From positions 62,001 to 126,000 of the forward strand of contig OENT01000275.1 of the NCBI GenBank assembly GCA_900239685.1: DNA of 64,000 bases. The letters are read 5' to 3'. The notes under the pieces were generated by a model that did no database searches, was not told the origin of the DNA, and was given only the letters and a program-made list of their open reading frames with translations. The stretch comes from Rotaria macrura (Eukaryota; Rotifera; Eurotatoria; Philodinida; Philodinidae). Within the stretch, counting starts at the first letter, position 1. Each line of letters opens with the position of its first letter. Positions 29,875-41,378 of this stretch are shown here, piece after piece. Both the position numbers and the translations under genes were made by a program.

Positions 29875-31157
29875 TCCATAATATTTCGAACCCAGCGATG
29901 GTGTATTAAATCGAGAAAATTAGAGATTTAGTTCTTTATGCTTAAATTTTGGCAAGTGATAAGTCATGTTTCGTTCGAAGCTAGATTAAAAGTATAAAAT
30001 TCTTAGATCAACTTACTCTAGCGAAAATATTTCGTATAGTGCCGCTAAATGTTTTGATTTTGTCGTTGTCAATTTAGCTCGACAATCCGAAAAATGATGT
30101 AGTGTTAGAGAGGAAATTTTGTATTGCTTCTCTAGTTCGAAAGTTCTTTTTTAGACATTTCTTAGAACCTATCGTTAATTAAATGTATAACTCAAAGAAG
30201 TTGACCACATCTGAGTTTTCTCAATAAAACGAAAGTTTCAAACGAAATTCAGAAATTTGACTTCAGTAGTCATAGTATTATCAAATACAATCATCCTGAT
30301 TACTTTATAGATCAATAAATCATGGTCAAAGGTCTCTGCAGTTGTGAAAATGTTTGTTCGTCAGATTCGCGTTGGACACTACTTTTGAAAAGAAAACATA
30401 AGAATTCAACTACTGTAAATTTACATGGATTATTATAATCCATGAGTATGCTAATGTTTTAATTCAAAATTTATATATATATATATATACATATATCTTA
30501 ATCTGTATGTCAATATGTTTCACAAGAATATTAGTTAGCCATTCATATGACAACAAATCTGTGTGATAAAAGAGAACACATCAAATGTGATTATGAGTTA
30601 TGAATTTGAGTGTATTTACAGTTAATTCTCAAACAAGAAAACTTACGTAGATTAAGTCCAACTAAAATGTCACGAATACAGATTGCTTTCACATTTAAAG
30701 TGACTAAAGATTTTTAGAGAATGTACTTTACCTCCTTATAGAATACTGTGCCGCTCGGAGTTTGGTCGTTTTTTATCCTTGGTCTTATTTCTTTCACGAG
30801 ATCGTATGACAATAACATACAGATGAAAAGTATTTATCAATATTTTTTGAGCAAAATCCTCATCATTCTCTTCAAATATGATCAGCACTAATCATTCAAT
30901 TCGAACTTAGCGAAAACTAAACTTTTTCATGGATTAAGAACACCATCCTGCAGTAGAATTGCCTTCGTCATCCCCACTGTAATCTATGTCAAGTTGCGTC
31001 GTCTACGATTGACTTTTGCTCGACCTGTAGCATCGCATGTGTTGTGAATTAATTTTATTGTCTAATACGGGTTCTATCATCAAGTTGAGCGTACAAAACA
31101 TCGTTGTGAACAATTAAATTTGAGAATCAATCATTGTCCAAAATTTGATACTTGAAC
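29875..31157. other. Intergenic upstream of NAA60
   Basis: AT-rich, with no exon I can recognise. Presumably contains the NAA60 promoter. An AT microsatellite sits near 30471-30490. Confidence 0.5.
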
Positions 31158-32232
31158 TAGAGTCCTGTGGGATAGTCCAGAATCCCGAAAAATCCCGTTT
31201 GTCCCGTCCCGTGGGAAAAACGAGGCTGTCCCGATAATTTTTCGGGACGGGACAAACGGGATTCCGGACAAAACGGAAAAAACAATTTCCCGAATTCTAA
31301 AATCCCTATGTCTAAACCTGTTAGGCATTTGAAACTTTTTTTATCATAAAACACAGCGGGGGGCGCTTCATAAACAGTAAATTATTAATTTTATCATATC
31401 TAAACGTATGTGTTTTTCTGCTCTATCGAAATTTAGCGACATTAATTGATCGATACAAAAATTAGTCGATCTATAAATTCGTCGATACGAAAATTATTCG
31501 AAACGAGAATTGATCGACGTTAGTTCTGCGATACAAAAGCTTATCGATACGAAAATTAATTGACATGAAAAATACTCGAGTTTCATTAAAAGAGAATAAT
31601 CTTCTAAAACTTGCAGTTGATAACTATTAATAAGTTAAATAATAAAAAAAGAAATTGCAAACAATCACAGAAAAATCACTGACATAAAAAGAGCACATAT
31701 TTATCTGATATATGGGGAATTGTAGTAGACCTAGATTACGTTAAATGAGCTGATACATTTCGAATAAAATCTATCACAATAAGCTCGATTTTACAAATCT
31801 AATAATGATTAGATAAAAGTTTTCTTCATAAGTTATATAAAGAGCTAATATGCTATGTAAACACGGGCGAGTATTATTTTTCTCAAATATTAACATTTAT
31901 ACATTTATTCGAGTACAACAAGCGGTATGGGTGTATATCTTCGATCTACCTCTCCTTTAGTCACACACACACACATGGACACACCCTGATCATTAATTCC
32001 TATTTCTACTTGAGAGTACTAGTTTCCATTTTTAATAAAAATAAATTAACTTTATTCTTACATTTCTCGATCTATTTTCATATCGATCAATTTTTTATTT
32101 CTCGATTTTCCTATTGATTATATAGAAAAGGTGTCTTGTTTTCTTTGGCGAAACGATACGGCATCTAAACTTTCTTTGTCAACGGGACAAACCGGATTCG
32201 GGACAATCAAAAGTTTGTCCCGCAGGTCTCTA
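31158..32232. mobile_element. Non-autonomous hAT-like DNA transposon (1,075 bp)
   Basis: Ends are inverted copies: left TAGAGTCCTGTGGGATA, right (complement) TAGAGACCTGCGGGACA, 14 of 17 matching. The element is bordered by ACTTGAAC (31150-31157) and ACTTTAAC (32233-32240), an 8-bp target duplication with one mismatch. An 8-bp duplication and a TAGAG/CAGAG-type terminus are typical of hAT elements. Just inside the left end is a cluster of CCCG motifs with a hairpin (GTCCCGA 31228-31234 / TCGGGAC 31242-31248). At 31443-31575 there is a run of degenerate units around TCGATACGAAAATT. No transposase frame is present, so it would depend on an autonomous relative. Confidence 0.82.
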
Positions 32233-33552
32233 ACTTTAACAGTATTTTTGCTTCACATCTACTATGTTCGAACTCGAAAATTAATTTTGAAATAAATCTG
32301 AGGAAAATCATGGTTGAGCTCTGGATCTTTCCTAACTGAGCAAAGTTAATCCAACGAGAAAAGATTCATTTCAGTAGTTGTTTATCACTAAATGACTTTT
32401 CCATCAGAAACAAAGAAATATTCATTAAATATATCATCTTAAAAAAAGTAAAACAATGAAATATTTTCACTTACCAGACAATTTTATTATTTCTTAAAAT
32501 TAAAATTAAAATTTTTCGATGTTCATCTAAAATATTCCAAACAGACGAAAAAGTATTTATGTTTTTATCACTTTAAAAATTAGAAACAAGTATTAAAAAG
32601 AATTAATTCATTGAATAAAACAACACACAATTTATTAATGAAATAGAAACTAAATATATGTAAAATTCCAATGTTTAGAAAATTAAAACACTTCTTGATT
32701 TATTTCTCATGAAGAAGTATTATTCTCATTCGCACATATTTAATCAGGTACATAGAAAATAATATGGATAATATATGTAATGAGAAAAACTAGTAAATAG
32801 AAAATTTTTATTTTATTTATGTATTTATGTTTACAATAAAAAGAACATGTTGAAAATTTAATAAGCAAAAAAGCAAATAAAAATAAAATCGAAAGCGCGA
32901 GATAGAATAATTACTGTTTTCTTCTAAATAGAAATTTCGATTCTCAAAACTACTGTATGAATAGAAAAAAAAAACCTCATTCATCGGCTAGAATAAAACA
33001 ATAATGGACGTCATTAGCACATTTATCCGAGATTCTAAATCTTATAGAATTTTATGGATTTCAATTTAATCTAAGAATTGAATTACTTTAAAATAATAAA
33101 TCGTTTATCAGTCAAAACTATAGGTTTTATGTAAATCCAAAGGAGTCATAACTTCCTCGAGAGATTCTTTTTGTTCGTCGTTTACTACTGTAGGAATGAT
33201 ATTTTTGATTTATGTGACCTCCGCATTTACAGAAAAATATTTTGCTGGATGTCTTTGTCAAATTTGAAAAAAAAAACGAGGATCTTAATGAGAATAAGTT
33301 TTCGGTTTTGCTTCAATTTTTCTTTTATGACGAGAGAATCCTTTCTGAAAAAAAATTGTCAAAATGGATGATCTACCGAATAGAAAAAGTTGAATACAAA
33401 CTCTTTTCATGAATTTAAATTTTCTGTACAATAGACGTATTCTCAATTCAAAAGACGATTTATCAATTAGAAAAATTTTCTTTTATCAGTTAAATCTAAG
33501 TTCATAAAATAATACCGACTAAAGATATGTATTCGGATATCTGACATGAGAT
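32233..33552. other. Intergenic, AT-rich
   Basis: Very AT-rich sequence downstream of the LRR-Ig gene. No exon or repeat recognised. Confidence 0.5.
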
Positions 33553-36500
33553 CTAATTGTTGTCACGATGAGTTTCATGTTGTTCATCATAATTTAGTAA
33601 TACTTGGGATTCGTTGATAGGTTCATCATTATGTTCATAAATTCGATCATGAAATGTTCCAATACCACCAATCATATGTCCTCGTGTTAGGAAATTGTCA
33701 TTATCTAATGTATTCATCGTCTCTTGATTAAAATTACTCAATGCTGATGAAGCTGAATTAGAAGCTGTATCTAATTGACCGATACCTGATCCATTTTCTA
33801 ACATTACCGATGATATATATCCAGCATAAATTGAAGGATTTTGAGGATTGACAAATAATATTGGTTCAGCAGGAGATTCTTCATCTTCTTCAATAGTCGG
33901 CATCTGATCATAACGTATGTGGAATATTGATGATGTTGAATGTTGTAGATTATGAAATTGTTGTTGTTGTATTAGATAATTTGTTGTATCTAACTGACCA
34001 GTAGTAACACCACAATAATCACGTAAAGAATTCACTTGTATTGTTAACATATTTACACCGGCACGCATAAAATTACCAGAGCTACGTAAAGATGATAATG
34101 TTTGGACGCGCATAAAATTTAATCGTTGTTGACTTGTTTCACGAAATGAATGAAGATAGGCAGCCGAACTAAGAACAAAACTAGTGATTATTACAGTTGA
34201 AAAAGCACAAGAATTTTTCAAATAACTTACGTTCCAGCTGCTTGTCGTATTGTTTCACCAACTTGTTGTACACTTGAACGAAGTTTATCTCGTACTTGTT
34301 CAAGTGTTTCTGTTATATTAGCTGCTGCTGACGATAACCATTGATTCAATTCAAAGTTAGGTGGTGTACGTGCAGCACTATTGGGTGTCATCGTTGGATA
34401 CACCGGTGGTGTTTTCATATTATCAGCTGAATAGTATGTTTTTTTTAATATTAAACATAGTAAACCACCAACGAGTGACATAACAAATCCAAAAATCATT
34501 GTAAAAATAATAAGTCGTAAAGCATGTTTTTTCGCGTACGTATCAATATTAAACTCAAATTTATGCGTGTAAATTCCTAGCATATTTATACCTGTACATG
34601 AAAAATGATGTTGTAAGCTAGCGCGTGCTTTTGTTATCGATAAATGATTAGTACTGAATGCATTTAATTTATGCCGTGTGCGAGCAGTTAGTGGACCAGA
34701 GAAACTGGTTAATGTAACATATATTGGCTGGCCATTATTCGATGAAAGTAAATCAATATTTGATGAATTTATTGATGTTAGCTGACCGAATGGTGTTGAC
34801 CAAATAATTATTGGAGGAGGTTGACCATTAATTGGACATGTTAGAGTAAATGTAGAATAACGTAGATACGACACTGGATAAGGGTTCAATAGTTGAGAAT
34901 CGAAATAGGGTTCCATGCACTTATGACTTTCATTCTAAAGTAGAATTGTTTTTACGAACGTAAGATATTGCAGTCAATTTTCAATGATAAGCCTATATGA
35001 GCTATTTAGAATTAGTTTAATAATTACAATCTTTCTCACATGCGTCATCTAACAGAAATATGTTAACACATAGATAAGAAATGCTACATCCATAGAGATA
35101 ACTCATTGATTATCATAAATCAATACAGTTTCGATTTAATAGATTCATCAGTTGTTTATTATATGTATTTATGACGGATTAGGTAAAACGATGTTGAAGG
35201 ATTGTGATCTAATCAAGTAAATCTCTCAGGATTAACAAAAAGAACGTAGTAGAATTCCTAATCCCATAGAACTTGTGCTGACCGATTTTTATCGATAATC
35301 TTATTCGTTAAATATGAGATAAGAATCCAACGATATTAAACTATGATAAGTTTACTTTGATCTGTCGTAGGAAATGTATACTAATTGGCATAACTTGAAG
35401 TTAGATTAAAGATGGATTTTGTTTTCTAGCAATGATTTATTCCTCAAAGTTTCATTTCTTGTACAATTGTTGCAAAACTGTATCATACATTTGATAGACT
35501 GTACTCGATGATTCTTCATTGATTGATTGTTCTTGTCTCTCTCTCTTTCTCCCTAAATTGTTGTAACAAACAATAATTTCTTTTTGATGAATTTTGTGAA
35601 GAACATATCAATGAACCTTGATACCTTAGACGGATAATCTATAAGTATTTTTCATTATTTGATGTTATTTAGAAAGATAAGATGAGTTTTTGCGAAAGTA
35701 CAATAAAATGCAATTTTACAAGATTTTAGCAGCGAACATTAATCTTTTTAAAGGACAAGTCAACAAAATATTTTAGTACAACAATAGATGAGAAAATTCC
35801 ATAATTAAAAACTAGAAAAATTATATTCAAATCATAACATTTATTTACTTCTAGAGTTCGTTCGTTAGATACAACTATACATAGGTTTGAATGTAGCCAA
35901 GTTTTCAAAGCTCTCAACGACTAGCGTTTATTTTTGGAAATAACCTTCAAATGTGAAATAGGACTGTGAAAAACAAAATCTTCATTGAATTCTATCTTGT
36001 TCTTTTATACCGTAAAAAAATCTGGATGTTATCAACGAGATTCTCATCTAGTTTTGGCTTGTTCTACTATTTCACACAAGTCATAGAAATTTATCTTGAC
36101 TTGTGCGTATTATCTTTAATTGTTCAATTTTTTAAATGACTTAAAAATAATCCACAATATTTTCTTACTGTCGATTGTTTTAAATTTGTTGATTTTTCAC
36201 ATGTAACTTGATAAAATGCTGGTGTACATTGACAATCCAGTGGATTATTATTGAGATCAATGTTAATATTGAATAATAATTTGGGTAGAATACGTTTCAA
36301 TTGATTGTTTCTCAGATCAAGTTTAATCAAATGTTTCAAATTCGAAAAAATTCGAGCATCGAGTATTTCTAAATGATTATTTGCCAATGAAATCATTTCT
36401 AATGATTGTGGTAAAGTAATTTTGTTAATATCTAATTCTCGAATATGATTTGATTCAAGTATTAATTGACGAAGATTTGATTTATAGCGATTTTTCTGTG

Positions 36501-36780
36501 TTATAACTATTGTTTGAAATCGATTATTGCTTGCATTCAATAGATGAAGGCTTGTCGAATAATTTTCAATTTCAAATATTGATAAATCATAGTTTTTCAG
36601 AAAAAATTTTTCTAATTGTTGATTGTTTAAAATAGTCTGATATTCGAAATAGATTGTTTTATTAGTATTTAATTTATAATTATCATCACAGATCCATGTT
36701 AGCGATACATTCGTATAACAAAGACTATCAACAATCGGCAGCAAGAGTAAAATATGACAAAAGAGAAGTTTTAGAAACAT
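33553..36780 (-). CDS. LRR + Ig single-pass membrane protein (643 aa)
   Basis: Cell-surface protein of the LRR-Ig type (the LINGO/AMIGO/LRIT class by architecture). Exons 36780-36169, 34934-34231, 34168-33553; 1932 nt in frame. Order: signal peptide (MFLKLLFCHILLLLPIVDS); about four leucine-rich repeats (for example LRQLILESNHIRELDI, LEMISLANNHLEILDARIF, LIKLDLRNNQLKRILP); an LRRCT cap starting NPLDCQCTPAFYQVTC whose last cysteine (HKC) comes only after splicing; an Ig domain (FTLTCPINGQPPPIIIW ... HHFSCTG); a transmembrane helix (LRLIIFTMIFGFVMSLVGGL); and a long, low-complexity cytoplasmic tail of roughly 250 residues. The ligand is unknown. Without the 1.2 kb intron 1 these look like two separate genes; the LRRCT cysteine pattern and frame support one. 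No LRRNT cap of the usual CxC type is evident. Confidence 0.85.
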
Positions 36781-37233
36781 CTAAAAACACCCATAAGATA
36801 TTCAGTATTGATTTTCGACGATAAAACAATGAACGTCATGTGAGACGTATATGGATGAAACTAAACTAGATATTTCTATCATTAAGCGATGATGTCATCA
36901 ACATTTCTCTATAAGAATGTGACCGATGAAATCAAAAATAAACAAAACTTATTTTTTGATTCTTTTTTTTTTTTGTATTTTTATCTTTATTATTCCAAGC
37001 AAAACAAAAACTTATTTTTAATCGAGAGAAAGTCAAGCACAAAAAAAAATAGTGCGAAAAAAAAGGATGACGGAGATTAAATATAGATATATTTTCTTTC
37101 TACACAAATATTCAAATGCTACGATCAAGAGTAGTCAAACAGAAACTTTATACAGAAAAACAAATGAAAAATGATATTATTTTGTTATTTATCTGACAAA
37201 AAAGAAAAGCTTTGAAAATTAGAAATCGTTTGA
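36781..37233. other. Intergenic between LRR-Ig gene and Dishevelled
   Basis: About 450 bases between two genes on the same strand (Dishevelled 3' flank, LRR-Ig promoter). T- and A-runs only. Confidence 0.5.
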
Positions 37234-40200
37234 TTACATGACATCAACGAAAAATTCTCGAGGTAATGGATTTGTCATAGCACGTTGAAATGATTCTTTG
37301 CTTGAACGTAATCGATTTGGTACATCAATTAATTGTCGTGTTTCACTACTACTGCTTGTCGATGTTGAAGATGATTTTGTACCAACAGCAGCTAAAGAAA
37401 TAAAAGAAGAAAAAAAAGGATAATCATCAGAATGTAATCTGTTAGATAGCTTTCTACTGCCAATAAAAACAAACCAAAACAAGAAGACTTTTTTCTCTTT
37501 ATTAGAAAAATGTTTTTAAAGACAAAAATGAAAAAAAAATGAATATTTATAGCATCGTTCATATCTGACAAATGCTCATTATATGAGATTACACTTCGAC
37601 AGGTGATGAACATGTCGTAATATCATTATCATCATTGCTACTGCATATAGTCGCCGGATTGATACATGAAAGATGTCGATAATAAGAATTTTTCATTAAC
37701 ATAACTAGATACAAGATATACAAAATTTCACTCACTCATTTATTAAACGAATTTCTAATATAACTAGCTAATAGATAGTTTTGTTTCATTTTGAATTCAA
37801 CCGTACCTGAGTGATGATTATCATTCATCAAAGATTGTGAAGGTGATTGTAGCGGTGCATTGTTTTTATCGACATAGCCAAAGGTTGTAACAGTATTTTG
37901 TCTTGTTGTTGCTAATAATGAATCGCCACTACGACGATCTGTTGTATTTGTATGATCAGAAACCGTTTCATAATCTTCAGCTTCTTCGTCAAGTGTTAGT
38001 TGAGAGATACCTAAATAAGAAACTAGTTGTATAAAGTAATGAATTGTCTCTTTCATTTCTTGTACCTTGTGAATAAATATCGCCAAAAACATAATAACAC
38101 TGTTCAGAAAATGTTAACTTATGAACCGTATGTCGAATATAACCTGCTTTAAGCATTGATGATGCATATTTTCTAGCGTCATTACGATTGACGAATCCAT
38201 CGACATTTTCAAATAACCAATTAACTAAATCCGAACCTAGATTAAATCAATTAGAAAAAAACAAAGAATAAATTGTTTGATTTTTCAGTAAAATGAGATG
38301 CTATGATTTTCAAATACCTAGAAACGATCTTGGTATCGGAATTTTTAACCATATTCTATCACGTATATCTAAGCCGGAATCAGGTTCAGCCATGGCTCGT
38401 ACAATCGTATCCATATCAGAATTAATGGTTAAATTCAGATCCAGACCAAAACCTTTGAAAAAATTAAAAAATAATATATATTTTGTTTTTCTTTCGAATC
38501 GATTGACTAACGTTGATTATCAATGATTGTATTATTTGTACTTGATATAGTCGAACTCATATTTGTTGTTGAATTTAATAGCGATTGTCGATGATGAAGT
38601 AAAACTTGTTGTTGAGGATTACTATATGTATTTTGTACAGCTTGCGTATGTGCTAACCATGATAATGGATCAACAGGACGTGCTTGCTCGTGACGAGGTA
38701 ATGTAAAGTAACCTCGTGGAGTCGGATCCCAGCATTTAGCTACAACCAATTTAATTGGTCTAAAGAAAATATAACAACAATAAACTATGCAATAGTACAG
38801 AGTCGATTACACAACATACCCAGGTTTTTGTACAGTTTCGCGTAGAATTTTAACAGCATCATCATTTGATAATCCTTCAAAGCTTATATCATTTACTTGA
38901 AGAATCATATCACCTGGTTCTATACGACCATCTTGTGCAACTGCGCCTCTGAAAGTTTAAAACAACGTAGTTATTTTAATATAATTTTTTAATTAAATAT
39001 CTTGAAGTTCTATTACATAACAATATAGAAGAACATCAAAAATTACAACAGGCCTTTTCATTACAATGAAGAAGCCTAATATGACAAAAGAAAAGGCTAA
39101 TCTTGAATATTTCATATCGCTTCTCATAAATACGCTTACGAATATCAGAACACGACGTAAAAGCGTTGAACTATAATGAACATGTCAACGTTTGATTTCC
39201 ATTATATGTTCTTCGATTAATCTGAACTTATCGAAGTATACGATATTTATTTTAGATCTATTAAAGAATCAAGTGATGGACATCATTGATCTCGAAAATT
39301 GGATCCAACTATTTTTCAAAGTTAATGCATGTCTATTGAATCTGGCACTCACACAATAACGCTAAGAAAATTCCTTTCAAAGATTCTTCTTTGATAATCA
39401 AAGAGTTCTCATTTCGAATCCACATAACTGAACAAACTCTAATGTCATCAGTTTTTATATAGTAAACGATTGAAACTATCCACAGATAGGAGTTATCTTT
39501 GAAAAACATCTAGGGACTAGACGTTATGTTTAGCAGTTTTTTCATAGATACCCTTTCATGATTGAGCCAACATAGATTCCTCCGTCGCTTGAACCTGTTT
39601 TATCACTTTGACCAACAATGCTTATACCCAAAAAATTAACTGCATCTAAAACAAAATCACATTGATTGAATCGAATAGAAAAGGATAATTAAACGATTGA
39701 TTTACCTAAATTCAGTGTGACCGTAATTATATTTAATGTCATCGTTGATTCTGAATTAAGACTACTGAATGATGATGCCTAGAATTATGTTGCATTAGAA
39801 AAAAGTACTAGAGATACGAAAAAATATTGAATTACTCGGTCGAATCCAGATGGTAATCGATGTTTTCTTCGACGAGGTCGATTTCGACCATGATACCTTG
39901 ATGATATTGTAGTGGAATCTGTGACAGTGGAATATCTAAGAAAAATAAAATTTTTCAGAAATAAAAAATAATCAACTAGATGAATTTATTCTAACTAGCA
40001 CGATAATTAAATATCAATGAGGCTAAATTTAACATTTTGTTAAACGAATTTTACGAGCGAAGAAAAATTTAATAGGTCAATCGTAACTTATGAACATTAT
40101 GTCATTCTAAAAGTGTTCTGGTCTCAATGTCATGCACTTACATTAGAAAGAAATGTTCAACAAGATGATGAATGACATCAAAGAATTTTGTTAAGAGTGT

Positions 40201-41353
40201 AATCGACACAAGTAAATCATAAGGTTATTTACTGGAAAGTATCAGCAAGTTAAATTTCAATGGAGTCTTTCGTTTATTCTCTAACGAAGATCAATTACTC
40301 AATTATGATAAAGGTCATTTCTAATCCGTACGTTGACATTCATCAAGCGTACGTGATGAATTGATCAATGTAAACTTTATCAGTCATCATGGTTTATTAC
40401 ACAATAACATTTATTTCTTTTATGTATATTATTGTTCTCACTGGGCGATTTCTATGAGTATTTTCATGGTCGAAAGTTCACTTGGTGCGAGCATTGGTAG
40501 TATTTATTTTATGTAAAAGAATAGAATTGTCATTGCAACAATTTAACTGATTATCACCATTACATAGTATACTTAAATAAATGAGACAATGATGAATGGT
40601 AAATACCTTAGAAACCAAGATAGAACGAACTCAAAGAGAAGAATTTGCTAGTAAAAAATTTGATGTCAATTTTCATAGTCATTGAAATGAACATTATTTT
40701 GATTGGCAAACTATTGGAGATCTCACAAGATTCTCTTGTGAATAACTTTATCATCAGGTATAGTGTACAAACCTATCGTCTTCAGTTTCATCTAAGAATG
40801 TTGTTGATTCAAGATCACTACTTGGAAACGAGGCCATATCATTAACAGCACGTTGTTTAAGAAAATATTTTTGATAATCAGCACTATTCGCTGAAGCATA
40901 ACGTCGACTCATACGTTGTAAACGTGGTTGCTGAATATTGAATGAACTATTTGTTGTCGATGTTAAAATAGTATCATCCCGATGATGATGAGGATGTTTC
41001 AATTGTTTACTTCCAGCAGCACCAGCACCCCCACCACCACTTGATGTGGTACTGCCTTCAATAGAAACAAGATAGGCAAGAATACGATCTTGTGTATCAA
41101 ATGGTAATATTTGTTCATCATTGGTGATTTCTTCTTTGACTTTTCCAATGGATGGATCATTTGTGGCAAAGAAAAATTTATATTTTGAACAATTACGATC
41201 AAGTGCATTTTTGAAATCTTTCAAACGTGGTAAACCAGTTACATTTAATTTTGTTAAATAAGGTGGATCTTGATCATCGATATAATAAAAGACTTTTACT
41301 TCAGAGTTCGATATTGCATGTTCTTCAGGTGATTTACCCGTATCTTCACTCAT
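37234..41353 (-). CDS. DVL: Dishevelled, Wnt signalling scaffold
   Basis: Cytoplasmic hub that links Frizzled to canonical and planar-polarity Wnt signalling. Ten exons: 41353-40773, 39935-39836, 39778-39706, 39645-39552, 38948-38820, 38759-38512, 38452-38318, 38236-38066, 38010-37807, 37391-37234; 1893 nt, 630 aa. DIX domain at residues about 18-100 ([39 protein letters not shown]), then Gly- and His-rich linkers. A basic patch (RPRRRKHR) and ASSFSS precede the PDZ domain ([58 protein letters not shown]). The DEP domain follows ([57 protein letters not shown]). The conserved C-terminus is [20 protein letters not shown]. Intron 1 is 837 nt; the others are mainly 55-81 nt. Length and domain order match animal Dvl proteins. 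Confidence 0.96.
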
Positions 41354-41378
41354 GATTGATTGATTGATTGATTGATTT
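41354..41378. repeat. GATT tandem repeat at the Dishevelled start
   Basis: About five to six TGAT/GATT units directly abut the Dishevelled ATG on its 5' side, so it probably lies in the 5' UTR. Confidence 0.85.

Noticed and set aside
31131-31354. Overlapping minus-strand frames with proline/arginine-rich peptides
   Set aside because: They are translations of the GC-rich terminal part of the hAT-like element, not a transposase.
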